64,000 bases of DNA from Paucibacter sp963740455 (GCA_963740455.1 CAVUEF010000007.1:248001-312000), one strand, 5' to 3'; positions 24,378 through 33,739 are shown, numbered from the stretch's first letter. A program made the numbers and translations. Notes: generated by a model not told the origin, from the letters alone.

Positions 24378-25301
24378 CTAATTCTTGGCCGCGCTGGCGG
24401 CAGGTTCGGCCGGCGCATCTTCCGCTGGGCCTGAGGCGGCCACGGCGAACTTGCCGACATATTCGATCCGGCTCTTGGCGCGCATCGCCTTGATGTCATC
24501 GTCAATCAGCTTGCGTTTGCGCTCGTTCAGCACGAACTGCTCGATGGCGGGCCGGGCTTGCTCCAGGCTGACCGGTTGGGCACGCGAACCGGCCAGCAGC
24601 AACACCTGGGCGCCGCTGGGCGAGGCATTGAACAAGCTTGCGCCGTCCTTCATTTTGGAAATGACGTCCAGGCTCGCCAGCGGCAACTGTTCGGGCGTGC
24701 GCACCGCCTGGCTGCCGACGAAGTGAAATTCTCCGGCCTTGAGATGGTCGACAAACTCGGCGATGTTCCGGGCCGCGGCGAGCTTGGCGCGCAATCCCTC
24801 GACCTGATCGGGCTTGGCCTCGATGTCGATCTCTTGCAGGCTGTAAATGCGACGGTCCTTGAACAGTGCAGGCTTGGCGTCGAAGTACTTCTGCACTTCT
24901 TCAGCAGTTGGCTTCGCTGCGGCTTCACCGACATGCTCGAGGTAGGCGCGCGCAATCACTTCGCGCCTTGCGGCTTCGATCTGCTGCACCACCTTGGGGT
25001 CACGATCAAGCTTCAAGTCCGCCGCCTGTTGCACCGCCAGTTCCTGGTCGATCAGGCGTTCCAGGATCTTCCTGCTCGCAGCATCGACCTGTTCGGGCTT
25101 GAGGCCAGGTTGGTGCTGCAGCACGAACATGATCTTGTCCAGCTTGATCTCTTGCTTGTTGACCTTGGCTGCTGCCGGAGAATCCGCATCAAGATTCTTT
25201 CTCTCTCCGCAGCCCGCCAGCAACACGAGCGCGCAGGCGAAACAGACACTCGCCACGCGCCAGTGGCCCGCTGTCAGGACCTGTCTGTTCATGGAGTTCA
25301 T
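24378..25301 (-). CDS. epsD: EpsD-family peptidyl-prolyl cis-trans isomerase lipoprotein
   Basis: About 307 residues. A lipoprotein signal (VCFACALVLLAGCGE, lipobox LAGC) is followed by a SurA/parvulin-like chaperone body: IMFVLQHQPGL, LERLIDQELAVQQA, PTAEEVQKYFDA and RIYSLQEIDIE. The layout matches EpsD-type proteins of exopolysaccharide export clusters of beta-proteobacteria. The PPIase region diverges from parvulin, so catalysis is doubtful. It faces wecB; no other eps export genes are present. Start is uncertain between 25301 and the ATG at 25292. Confidence 0.72.
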   Translation of the reverse strand: MNSMNRQVLTAGHWRVASVCFACALVLLAGCGERKNLDADSPAAAKVNKQEIKLDKIMFVLQHQPGLKPEQVDAASRKILERLIDQELAVQQAADLKLDRDPKVVQQIEAARREVIARAYLEHVGEAAAKPTAEEVQKYFDAKPALFKDRRIYSLQEIDIEAKPDQVEGLRAKLAAARNIAEFVDHLKAGEFHFVGSQAVRTPEQLPLASLDVISKMKDGASLFNASPSGAQVLLLAGSRAQPVSLEQARPAIEQFVLNERKRKLIDDDIKAMRAKSRIEYVGKFAVAASGPAEDAPAEPAASAAKN

Positions 25302-25353
25302 CGGTGGACTTTCTGCTCCATGATTGGAGCCGGAACGTTTGGTCTCTCCGTGC

Positions 25354-26085
25354 TCAGCACTTGATCCCGACGTGCAAGGCGACCACACCGGCGCTGAGAT
25401 TGTGCACATCGACGTGACCAAAACCCACGTCCTTCATCATCGCCTTCAGCGTGGCCTGGTCGGGGTGCATGCGTATCGACTCGGCCAGGTACTTGTAGCT
25501 TTGTGCGTCGCCGGCAATCCATTGGCCCAGCCGCGGCAGGATGTTGAACGAATACCAATCGTAAGGCTTTCTCAAAGGCGCGGCGATTGTCGAGAACTCC
25601 AGCACCAACAGCCGGCCACCGGGCTTGAGCACGCGGCACATCTCGGCCAACGCGACGTCCTTGTGCGTCATATTGCGCAGGCCAAAGGCAACGCTGACCA
25701 GATCGAAGCTGGCATTGCGGTAGGGCAATTTTTCGGCGTCGCACAGATTCGTCGGGAGGACCAACCCCTCGTCGAGCAGCCGGTTGCGGCCCTGGCGCAG
25801 CATGGCCTCGTTGATATCGGTGTGTACGACCATGCCGCTGGCGCCCACGTCGCGCGCAAAGGCGCGCGCCAGGTCACCGGTGCCGCCGGCGATATCGAGC
25901 ACCTTGTCGCCGGCCTTCAGATTGGCCACCGCCACCGTATAGGCCTTCCAGGCGCGGTGCATGCCCATCGACATGAGGTCGTTCATCACGTCGTACTTTG
26001 ACGCGACCGAGTCGAACACACCGCGCACGCGGGAGGCCTTTTCGCGCTCGTCGACCGTCTGGAATCCGAAGTGGGTGGAACTCAC
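25354..26085 (-). CDS. ubiE: Ubiquinone/menaquinone biosynthesis C-methyltransferase UbiE
   Basis: SAM-dependent C-methylation of the quinone ring. The 243 residues show FDSVASKYDVMNDLMSMGMH, the SAM motif VLDIAGGTGDLA, SVAFGLRNMTHKDVALAEM and VLKPGGRLLVLEFS, ending in the typical GVVALHVGIKC. It follows the DUF971 gene by 22 bases in the same direction. Its partners ubiJ and ubiB are 8 kb away, beyond the sugar block. Confidence 0.96.
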   Translation of the reverse strand: MSSTHFGFQTVDEREKASRVRGVFDSVASKYDVMNDLMSMGMHRAWKAYTVAVANLKAGDKVLDIAGGTGDLARAFARDVGASGMVVHTDINEAMLRQGRNRLLDEGLVLPTNLCDAEKLPYRNASFDLVSVAFGLRNMTHKDVALAEMCRVLKPGGRLLVLEFSTIAAPLRKPYDWYSFNILPRLGQWIAGDAQSYKYLAESIRMHPDQATLKAMMKDVGFGHVDVHNLSAGVVALHVGIKC

Positions 26086-26107
26086 GATGTCTCCGCTCTC
26101 AATCGTC

Positions 26108-26518
26108 TCAGTGCGAATGTCCGCACGACGAGCCCCCCGCTGCCGCCATCGGCGTGTCGCGGCTCATGCCGGCTTCAGCCAGGCGCGCTTCGTACTGCTG
26201 CCAGAGCTCGTCTTGCTGAGCGCCCAGGTGGTAGAGGTATTCCCACGAGAACAGGCCGCTCTCGTGCCCATCGGAAAACGTCGGTTTGATCGCGTACAGG
26301 CCGACCGGCTCCAACGCGACCAGTCCCACATCGCGCTTGCCGGTCTGCAGCGTCTCCTGGCCCGGCCCGTGGCCCTTGACTTCGGCCGACGGCGAGTAGA
26401 CCCGCATCAACTCGAAGGGGATGCGAAAGCTCGCGCCGTCGCTGAAGGTGATTTCAAGCACGCGCGATTGCTGATGTGCCGTGACTGCGGTAGGTGTAGG
26501 TGTGTTGAGGCCGGACAT
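26108..26518 (-). CDS. DUF971 (gamma-butyrobetaine hydroxylase-like N-terminal) protein
   Basis: A 136-residue protein with the DUF971 fold: RVLEITFSDGASFRIPFELMRVYSPSAE, VGLYAIKPTFSDGHESGLFSWEYLY. This domain also forms the N-terminal part of gamma-butyrobetaine hydroxylases; stand-alone bacterial copies have no settled role and may touch Fe-S or metal handling. The tail SSCGHSH could bind metal. It directly precedes ubiE, a frequent pairing in betaproteobacteria. Confidence 0.87.
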   Translation of the reverse strand: MSGLNTPTPTAVTAHQQSRVLEITFSDGASFRIPFELMRVYSPSAEVKGHGPGQETLQTGKRDVGLVALEPVGLYAIKPTFSDGHESGLFSWEYLYHLGAQQDELWQQYEARLAEAGMSRDTPMAAAGGSSCGHSH

Positions 26519-26616
26519 GGTAGGGGCTGGAAGTGGGGCTGTTCAGTGTAGCGCCGAGGATTCGGGCCAGCGCCGAGCCGGGTCTTTGCGCAGGCGCTGC
26601 TTGGGTCGGTGGCGCG

Positions 26617-27054
26617 TCATGCAAAAGCCTCGGCCACGCGCGCGTCGAGTTCGGGCAGCGACACCCTCAAGCGCGCCACCGCAGGCGGCACCACCTTGCG
26701 CTGCGCCTGGGCCCAGATGGGCTGCGGGAAGTGGCTGTCCCAGTCGAATCTGGCCGCCACATGCCAGTGCAGATGCGCCACCATATTGCCAAACGCGGCC
26801 AGATTGATCTTGGTGGGAGCGAGCTGGCGGCGCAGCACGGCCTCGACGCGCGCCACGGCGTCCATGCACTGCGCGCGCTCGGCCGGGTCGAGGTCGGTGA
26901 ACTCGGCCCGATGCGCCTGCCAGACGACGCGGTAAAAGGCCGGAAAGTTCAAGTCATCGACGCGCACGACCCGCAGCAGCGCGGTTTGCACCACCAGCAC
27001 GCCACCCACAGCCTGGCAAAGCTCGCAGCCGGACACGTGATCGGCAGGTTTCAT
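26617..27054 (-). CDS. HIT-family hydrolase
   Basis: A 145-residue histidine-triad protein, nucleotide phosphate hydrolase or transferase class. The triad region reads NMVAHLHWHVAARF, a variant of HxHxH. CELCQ at the N-terminus resembles the zinc/cysteine start of HIT proteins. The start at 27054 (MKPADHVSG) is preferred; ten more codons upstream are in frame and touch the oxidoreductase stop. The substrate is unknown. A second HIT gene (hinT) lies near 56 kb. Confidence 0.85.
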   Translation of the reverse strand: MKPADHVSGCELCQAVGGVLVVQTALLRVVRVDDLNFPAFYRVVWQAHRAEFTDLDPAERAQCMDAVARVEAVLRRQLAPTKINLAAFGNMVAHLHWHVAARFDWDSHFPQPIWAQAQRKVVPPAVARLRVSLPELDARVAEAFA

Positions 27055-27080
27055 TGTGTTCTTCGGCTCTCTCACCGGCA

Positions 27081-30000
27081 TCACACCAGCACGCGCTCGA
27101 TGCCGCCGCTATTGGCCAGCGCGATGTACTTCGGCATCCAGTCCTCGCCGAGTATCTTGCGCGCCATTTCGACCACGATGTAGTCGGCCTCGAGCAGACC
27201 GTTTTGCAAGTCGTTGCCGTAGCGAGTCAGGCCCTGCAGGCAGCTTGGGCACGACGTCAGTATCTTGATGTTATCGCCTGCGCCCACCGCGCCCGAGCCG
27301 CGCAAGGCGGCCTCGTTCTTGCGCAGCTCTTCTTCCTTGCGAAAGCGTATCTGCGTGGCGATATCGGGCCGGCTGACACCCAAGGTGCCCGACTCGCCGC
27401 AGCAGCGCTCGCTCTTGGTGACGGCGTCGCCGACAAGTGCCTTCACTGTCTTCAAGGGATCCTGCAGCTTCATCGGGCTGTGGCACGGGTCGTGGAACAG
27501 ATAGCTCGTGCTGCCGCTGCGCTTTGTGCCGCCTTCGTCGACATTCGCCTGCGCCGAAAGGAAACCACCCAACGTGATCCCCTTTTCCAGAAGATATTCG
27601 TGGATGTCGATGATGCGGCAGCCGGGAAATATCTTGTCGAATTCATAGCCCTGCAATTGGTCGTAGCAGGTGCCGCAACTCACCACCACGGTCTTGATGT
27701 CGAGGTAGTTGAGCGTGTTGGCGACACGGTGGAACAGCACCCGGTTGTCGGTGATGATCTTCTCTGCGCGGTCGTACTGGCCTGAGCCGCGCTGCGGGTA
27801 GCCGCAGCACAGATAACCCGGCGGCAGCACGGTTTGAACGCCGGCATGCCAGAGCATGGCCTGTGTTGCCAGACCGACTTGCGAGAACAGGCGCTCGGAG
27901 CCGCAGCCGGGGAAGTAGAACACCGCCTCGGTCTCCGACGTGGTGTTCGATGCGTCACGGATGATGGGCACGTAGTCCTTGTCTTCAATGTCGAGCAAGG
28001 CGCGCGCCGTCTTGGTCGGCAGCCCAGCCGGCATCTTCTTGTTGATGAAGTGAATCACCTGCTCTTTGAGCGGCGCCGCGCCCAAGGTCGAGCGTGGCGC
28101 GGCAGTCTGCTTTCGGGCCAGGCGGCGCAGCAAGTCATTGGCCAGCCGTTGGGCCTTGAATCCCACGCCGACCATGGCCGCGCGCACCAGCTTGATGGTC
28201 TCGGGGTGGGTGGCATTCAAGAAGAACATGGCCGCCGCATTGCCGGGGCGAAAACTCTTGTGTCCCATCTTGCGCAGCAGATTGCGCATATTCATGGTGA
28301 CGTCGCCGAAGTCGATGTTCACCGGACAGGGACTCAGGCATTTGTGGCAGATCGTGCAATGGTCGGCCACGTCCTCGAATTCGTGCCAATGCTTGACCGA
28401 GATGCCGCGGCGCGTCTGCTCTTCGTACAGAAACGCCTCGACCAGCAGCGAAGTGGCGAGGATCTTGTTGCGCGGGCTGTAAAGCAGATTGGCACGCGGC
28501 ACGTGTGTGGAGCACACCGGCTTGCACTTGCCGCAGCGCAAGCAGTCCTTGATGCTTTCAGAGATCGCGCCAATGTCGCTTTGCTGCATGATCAGCGACT
28601 CGTGGCCCATCAGCCCGAAGCTGGGCGTATAGGCGTTGGTCAGGTCGGCATGCATGACACCCCCGAGGCCGCCGGCATCCGGCGTCCGCCCCCCCGATGG
28701 GGAGCCGGCAAGCTCGGGGCTGAGGCCGGACGCAGGCAGACCCTGCGGACTGCCTGCCGCCTGCTGAAGGCCATTGGCCTGTGGCCTGTGGCGGCTAAGT
28801 GCTTGACCGGGCGCTCGCAGCAACTTGCCCTTGTTGAAGCGGCCTTCCGGGTCGACCCTGGCCTTGTAGCTGGCAAAGCCGGCGAGTTCGGCGTCGCTCA
28901 GGAAGGCCAGCTTGGTGATGCCGATGCCATGTTCACCCGAGATCACGCCGCCCAGTTGACGCGCCAGCGCCATGATGCGCACCACCGCGGCATGCGCGGT
29001 CTGCAGCATCTCGTAGTTGTCCGAGTTGACCGGGATGTTGGTATGCACATTGCCGTCACCGGCATGCATGTGCAAGGCCGCCCAGACGCGCCCGCGCAGC
29101 ACTTCCTGGTGAATCTGCTTGCACGCGTCGACGGTTGTGCTCAGCGCTGATCCGGCGAAGATCAGCTGCAGCGGTTTGAGCACTTGCAGTTTCCACGAGG
29201 CGCGCAGGCTGTGGTCCTGCAACTGTTCGAAGATGCTGGGCTGGCCCGGCCCGGCGCTGTCGTCAAGATGGGTGAGCCAGAACAGCCACTGCGTGCGCAC
29301 CTCGGCCAGCAGGCTCAGCGCCTGCGCCACGCGCTCTGCCAACAGCTCGGTCGAAGCGACATCGCTCGCATCGTCGCTCTTGCCCAGCGGCAGCTCGCCT
29401 GCCTGGAAAAAGTTGTCGAGCCGGTCGAGCAAGGCCAGCTTGTTGCGCAGCGACAGCTCGATGTTGATGCGCTCGATGCCATTCGTGTAGTCGCCCATAT
29501 GCGCGAGCGGAATCACCACGTCCTCGTTGATCTTGAAGGCGTTGGTATGGTGTGCAATCGCGGCGGTGCGTTTGCGATCAAGCCAGAATTTCTTGCGCGC
29601 CTCAACGCTCACGGCCACGAAGCCTTCACCGGCGCGGCTATTGGCCAGCCTCACCACTTCGGACGTGGCAGCGGCCACCGCGTCGGCGTCGTCGCCGACG
29701 ATGTCGCCCACCAGCACCATCTTGGGCAGACCGCCGCGCTTGCTCTTGGTCACATAGCCCACCGCCTTCAGATAGCGGTCGTCCAGATGCTCGAGGCCGG
29801 CCAGCAGCACGGGGATGGGGCCTTGCCCCTCCACCAGCGCGCCGCCAGCAGCAGCCAGGCCGAACATATAGTTCTTGATGTCGACGATGCTGGGCACGGC
29901 GTCCCTGGCGTTGCCGAAAAACTCCATGCATACGGTGCGCACATGCGCTGGCATGCGGTGCACGATCCAGCGCGCGCTGGTGATGAGGCCGTCGCAGCCT

Positions 30001-31211
30001 TCTTTCTGAATGCCCGGCAGGCCGCCGAGGAATTTGTCGGTGACGTCCTTGCCCAGGCCTTCCTTGCGAAACGACTGCCCCGGAATGTCCAGGCGCTCGG
30101 TGCGCTCGAGCTGCTTGCCCGACGCGTCGAAATAGCGCAGCTCGAAACTCGCCAGGCCGGCGTCATGGATCTTGCCAAGGTTGTGGTTCAGCCTCACCAC
30201 TTCCAGCCATTTGGCGTCTGGCGTGACCATGCGCCACGACGCCAGATTGTCCAGCGCCGTGCCCCACAGCACGGCCTTCTTGCCGCCGGCGTTCATCGCG
30301 ATATTGCCGCCAATGCACGAGGCGTCTGCCGAAGTCGGATCGACCGCGAACACGAATCCAGCGGCCTCGGCCACATCGCTGACGCGCTGCGTGACCACAC
30401 CGGCCTCGGTCCAGATCGTCGCCACCTCGCGGTCAAGGCCTGGCAGTTTCAGCATCTCGACGCCGCTCATGGCTTCGAGCTTTTCGGTGTTGATGACCGC
30501 GCTCCTCCAGCTCAGCGGCACGGCACCGCCGGTGTAACCGGTGCCGCCGCCACGCGGGATGATGGTCAGCTCCAGCTCGATGCAGCCCTTCACGAGCCGC
30601 GCCATCTCGGCCTCGCTGTCGGGAGTGAGCACGACAAACGGATACTCGACGCGCCAGTCGGTGGCGTCGGTCACATGCGCCACGCGCGACAGGCCGTCGA
30701 ACTTGATGTTGTCGCTCTTGGTGACGCGACCCAGCACTTTGCGGGTGCGCCGGCGCAATTGCGCAACCTCGTCAAAGCTTTCGGCAAAGCGCTCGACCGC
30801 CTGGCTGGCCGCCAGCAGCAGCTCACCCACACGGGCGTCGCGCGCAGCCGCGCCTTGGCCTGAGCCGGCGGGTGCGCGGCGCCGGTCGATTTCGCCCAGA
30901 CGGTGGTGCAAAGCAGCGACCAGCAGGCTGCGGCGCTTCGGGTTGTCGAGCAAGTCGTCCTGCAAATAGGGGTTGCGCTGCACCACCCAGATGTCGCCAA
31001 GCACCTCGTAGAGCATGCGCGCCGAGCGTCCCGTCTGGCGCTCCACGCGCAGATGATTCAAGACCTCCCAGGCGCGCTGGCCCAGCAGACGGATGACGAT
31101 TTCTCGGTCGGAAAATGAGGTGTAGTTGTACGGAATTTCGCGCAAGCGTGGCGCGGCAATATGCGGCGTGAATCCGGGTTCGTGGGCCATCAGCGGGAGC
31201 GGTGCATTCAT
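27081..31211 (-). CDS. Large FAD-linked oxidase / Fe-S oxidoreductase (DUF3683 type)
   Basis: A 1376-residue fused enzyme. The N-terminal DUF3683 part (DREIVIRLLGQRAWEVLNHLR) is followed by a PCMH-type FAD domain (IPRGGGTGYTGGAVPL), the FAD-oxidase C-terminal domain (HMHAGDGNVHTNIPVN, ISGEHGIG), two 4Fe-4S motifs (CLRCGKCKPVC and CTICHKCLSPCP) and CCG heterodisulfide-reductase-like domains (YLCCGYPQRGSG, ERCCGESGTLG). The design resembles D-lactate/glycolate dehydrogenases (Dld/GlcD plus GlcF in one chain), so it probably oxidises a 2-hydroxy acid into the quinone pool. An unusual glycine/proline/serine linker of about 45 residues sits before the Fe-S part. The ATG at 31211 was chosen at the conserved N-terminus. 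Confidence 0.88.
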   Translation of the reverse strand: MNAPLPLMAHEPGFTPHIAAPRLREIPYNYTSFSDREIVIRLLGQRAWEVLNHLRVERQTGRSARMLYEVLGDIWVVQRNPYLQDDLLDNPKRRSLLVAALHHRLGEIDRRRAPAGSGQGAAARDARVGELLLAASQAVERFAESFDEVAQLRRRTRKVLGRVTKSDNIKFDGLSRVAHVTDATDWRVEYPFVVLTPDSEAEMARLVKGCIELELTIIPRGGGTGYTGGAVPLSWRSAVINTEKLEAMSGVEMLKLPGLDREVATIWTEAGVVTQRVSDVAEAAGFVFAVDPTSADASCIGGNIAMNAGGKKAVLWGTALDNLASWRMVTPDAKWLEVVRLNHNLGKIHDAGLASFELRYFDASGKQLERTERLDIPGQSFRKEGLGKDVTDKFLGGLPGIQKEGCDGLITSARWIVHRMPAHVRTVCMEFFGNARDAVPSIVDIKNYMFGLAAAGGALVEGQGPIPVLLAGLEHLDDRYLKAVGYVTKSKRGGLPKMVLVGDIVGDDADAVAAATSEVVRLANSRAGEGFVAVSVEARKKFWLDRKRTAAIAHHTNAFKINEDVVIPLAHMGDYTNGIERINIELSLRNKLALLDRLDNFFQAGELPLGKSDDASDVASTELLAERVAQALSLLAEVRTQWLFWLTHLDDSAGPGQPSIFEQLQDHSLRASWKLQVLKPLQLIFAGSALSTTVDACKQIHQEVLRGRVWAALHMHAGDGNVHTNIPVNSDNYEMLQTAHAAVVRIMALARQLGGVISGEHGIGITKLAFLSDAELAGFASYKARVDPEGRFNKGKLLRAPGQALSRHRPQANGLQQAAGSPQGLPASGLSPELAGSPSGGRTPDAGGLGGVMHADLTNAYTPSFGLMGHESLIMQQSDIGAISESIKDCLRCGKCKPVCSTHVPRANLLYSPRNKILATSLLVEAFLYEEQTRRGISVKHWHEFEDVADHCTICHKCLSPCPVNIDFGDVTMNMRNLLRKMGHKSFRPGNAAAMFFLNATHPETIKLVRAAMVGVGFKAQRLANDLLRRLARKQTAAPRSTLGAAPLKEQVIHFINKKMPAGLPTKTARALLDIEDKDYVPIIRDASNTTSETEAVFYFPGCGSERLFSQVGLATQAMLWHAGVQTVLPPGYLCCGYPQRGSGQYDRAEKIITDNRVLFHRVANTLNYLDIKTVVVSCGTCYDQLQGYEFDKIFPGCRIIDIHEYLLEKGITLGGFLSAQANVDEGGTKRSGSTSYLFHDPCHSPMKLQDPLKTVKALVGDAVTKSERCCGESGTLGVSRPDIATQIRFRKEEELRKNEAALRGSGAVGAGDNIKILTSCPSCLQGLTRYGNDLQNGLLEADYIVVEMARKILGEDWMPKYIALANSGGIERVLV

Positions 31212-31458
31212 GTGTGGGCAGTCAATCGAACCAAGGAGCGAAGCCGGTGAGCGCCAAATGCTACCGCAGCGCAGCATGCGCGGCCGTCGGGCCGAGTTTG
31301 GCGTTGGTGCCGACGCGGTCTTCGAGCGCGCTTGCGCAACGCGCACAAGGGGAAGTCCTCTACCCAGCGGGCGTCCGATGTGCGAGAAATGCGGCTGTCA
31401 CAAAGGCAGACTAGACTTGCGTTTTGTTCCAGATATCACTGTCATCAAGGAAGAATTC

Positions 31459-32772
31459 ATGAAACTCAAGAACCGTATCCTGATCCCGGTATTGCTTGCT
31501 GCTGGCCTGTCCAGCGCTGCACAGGCGCAGACCGAAATCCAGTGGTGGCACTCGATGGGCGGCTCCCTGGGAGAATGGGTCAACGATCTGGCCAAGGACT
31601 TCAATGCCAGCCAGAAGGAATACAAGGTCGTTCCCACCTTCAAGGGCAGCTACCCCGAGTCGATGACGGCGGCGATTGCCGCGTTCCGTTCCGGCAACGC
31701 GCCGGCCATCCTGCAGGTGTTCGAAGTCGGCACAGCGACCATGATGGCCAGCAAGGGCGCCATCAAGCCGGTGGGTGAGGTGATGAAGGAGTCGGGCCTG
31801 AAGTTCGACCCGAGCGCCTACATCAGCGCCGTCGCGGGCTATTACACGGCGCCCAACGGCCAGATGCTGAGCCTGCCTTTCAACAGCTCGACGACCGTCT
31901 TCTACTACAACAAGGATGCCTTCAAGGCGGCCGGCCTTGACCCCAACAAGGCACCGAGCACCTGGCCCGAGGTCGTGCTGGCCGCGGCCAAGCTCAAGGC
32001 CAGCGGGCAAAAGTGCCCGTTCACCACCAGCTGGCAGAGCTGGACCCAGCTCGAGAGCTTCTCGGCCTGGCATAACGTCGAATTCGCGACCAAGAGAAAC
32101 GGCTTCGGCGGCATGGACGCCAGGCTCGCCTTCAATTCACCGCTGCACGTGCGCCATATCGAAAATCTTGCCAATATGGCCAAGCAGGGACTGTTCGTCT
32201 ACAAGGGCCGCAACAACACGCCGGATGCGACATTCCCGTCGGGCGAGTGCGCAATGTTCACCGGTTCCGCCGGCCTGTATGGCAGCGTGAAGGCCAATGC
32301 CAAGTTCGCCTACGGTATTGCGCCGCTGCCGTACTACCCCGATGTGCCGGGTGCACCGCAGAACACCGTGATCGGCGGCGCCAGCCTGTGGGTGATGGCC
32401 GGTCACAAGCCTGCCGAGTACAAGGGCGTGGCGGCGTTCTTCAACTACCTGTCGCGCCCCGATGTGCAATCGGCCAGCCATAAGCGTACCGGCTATCTGC
32501 CGATCACGACGGCAGCGTACAAACTCACCGAGGCGTCGGGCTTCTACAAGCAAAATCCCGGCACCGACGTGGCAGTCACGCAGATGATTCGCAAGGTCAC
32601 CGACAAGTCGCGCGGCATACGCCTTGGCAATTTCGTGCAGATCCGCACCATCATCGACGAGGAACTCGAACAGGTCTGGGCCGGCAAGCTGACTGCCAAG
32701 CAAGGGCTGGACGAGGCCGTCAAGCGTGGCAACGAACAGTTGGAACGCTTCGAGAAGGCCAACAAGTCCTGA
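31459..32772 (+). CDS. ugpB: sn-Glycerol-3-phosphate ABC transporter, periplasmic binding protein
   Basis: 437 residues with a Sec signal (MKLKNRILIPVLLAAGLSSA, cut after AQA). TEIQWWHSMGG, FKGSYPESMTAAIAAFRSG, PAILQVFEVGTATMMAS and SLPFNSSTTVFYYNKDAF are strong UgpB signatures; WWHSM and the SST loop line the glycerol-3-phosphate pocket. An AAGGAAG site stands six bases before the ATG. It begins the ugpBAECQ operon. The 247-base region before it, shared with the divergent oxidoreductase gene, shows no unambiguous Pho box to me. Confidence 0.95.
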   Translation: MKLKNRILIPVLLAAGLSSAAQAQTEIQWWHSMGGSLGEWVNDLAKDFNASQKEYKVVPTFKGSYPESMTAAIAAFRSGNAPAILQVFEVGTATMMASKGAIKPVGEVMKESGLKFDPSAYISAVAGYYTAPNGQMLSLPFNSSTTVFYYNKDAFKAAGLDPNKAPSTWPEVVLAAAKLKASGQKCPFTTSWQSWTQLESFSAWHNVEFATKRNGFGGMDARLAFNSPLHVRHIENLANMAKQGLFVYKGRNNTPDATFPSGECAMFTGSAGLYGSVKANAKFAYGIAPLPYYPDVPGAPQNTVIGGASLWVMAGHKPAEYKGVAAFFNYLSRPDVQSASHKRTGYLPITTAAYKLTEASGFYKQNPGTDVAVTQMIRKVTDKSRGIRLGNFVQIRTIIDEELEQVWAGKLTAKQGLDEAVKRGNEQLERFEKANKS

Positions 32773-32782
32773 GGATTGTTGC

Positions 32783-32831
32783 TGCCGTCATGACGGCAAA
32801 CCCGTCCCACCCTGCCAACGCCGGGTGGGAC
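32783..32831. promoter_or_regulatory. Two intercistronic hairpins between ugpB and ugpA
   Basis: The first is a perfect 16-base palindrome TGCCGTCATGACGGCA (32783-32798). The second is a 9-bp stem GTCCCACCC / GGGTGGGAC (32804-32812 with 32823-32831). No T-run follows. Such structures commonly protect or partly terminate the binding-protein message so that it exceeds the membrane-protein messages. Confidence 0.6.
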
Positions 32832-32851
32832 TTCAGTTTGATTGAACGATT

Positions 32852-33739
32852 GTGGCCTCCGAAAAACGCGTTGTCTTCAGTTCCGCCTGGTTGCCTTGGG
32901 TGCTGATGGCGCCGCAATTGGCGGTGATTGGCGTCTTCTTCTTCTGGCCCGCCGTTCAGGCATTGCTGCAGTCGCTGCAGCAGCAGGATGCCTTCGGCAC
33001 CAGCACGCGGTGGATCGGGCTGGAGAACTTTCGCAATCTGTTCGCCGATCCGACCTACCTTGCCTCATTCAAGACCACCGCGCTGTTCTCGGCGCTCGTG
33101 GCTGGCTTCGGCATCGTTATTTCGCTGCTGCTGGCGGTCTTCGCGGACCGCGTCATCAAGGGCGCGCTGGCCTACAAGACCCTGCTGATCTGGCCCTACG
33201 CGGTGGCGCCGGCGGTGGCCGGCGTGTTGTGGCTGTTCATGTTTGCGCCGAGCGTTGGCGTGGTGTCGTATGCCCTGCGCACGGCCGGATTCGACTGGAA
33301 CCATCTGCTCAATGGCAATCATGCGATGGCGCTGATCGTGATGGCAGCGGTCTGGAAGCAGATCTCCTACAACTTCCTGTTCTTCCTGGCGGGACTGCAG
33401 TCGATTCCCAAATCGCTGATCGAGGCCGCCGCGATCGACGGCGCGCGTCCCTGGCGCCGCTTCTGGACCATTGTGTTTCCGCTTCTGTCGCCGACCACCT
33501 TCTTCCTGCTCGTCATGAATATGGTCTATGCGTTCTTCGACACCTTCGGCATCATCGACGCTGCCACCGAAGGCGGCCCGGGCCAGGACACCTCGATCCT
33601 GGTCTACAAGGTGTATTACGACGGCTTCAAGGCGCTCGATCTCGGCGGTTCGGCGGCGCAATCGGTGGTGCTGATGCTCATCGTCGTCGCGCTCACGGCC
33701 GTGCAGTTCCGTTTCGTCGAACGACGCGTGCAGTACTGA
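32852..33739 (+). CDS. ugpA: sn-Glycerol-3-phosphate ABC transporter, permease UgpA
   Basis: An inner-membrane permease of 295 residues with six predicted membrane segments beginning at WLPWVLMAPQLAVIGVFFFW. The ATPase-contact EAA loop reads IEAAAIDGARPWRRFWTIVFPLL. The start is a GTG at 32852 (GTGGCCTCC), supported by alignment to the usual N-terminus; a TTG two bases earlier is in another frame. It is followed by ugpE after 88 bases that contain GC-rich repeat-like sequence. Confidence 0.94.
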   Translation: MASEKRVVFSSAWLPWVLMAPQLAVIGVFFFWPAVQALLQSLQQQDAFGTSTRWIGLENFRNLFADPTYLASFKTTALFSALVAGFGIVISLLLAVFADRVIKGALAYKTLLIWPYAVAPAVAGVLWLFMFAPSVGVVSYALRTAGFDWNHLLNGNHAMALIVMAAVWKQISYNFLFFLAGLQSIPKSLIEAAAIDGARPWRRFWTIVFPLLSPTTFFLLVMNMVYAFFDTFGIIDAATEGGPGQDTSILVYKVYYDGFKALDLGGSAAQSVVLMLIVVALTAVQFRFVERRVQY

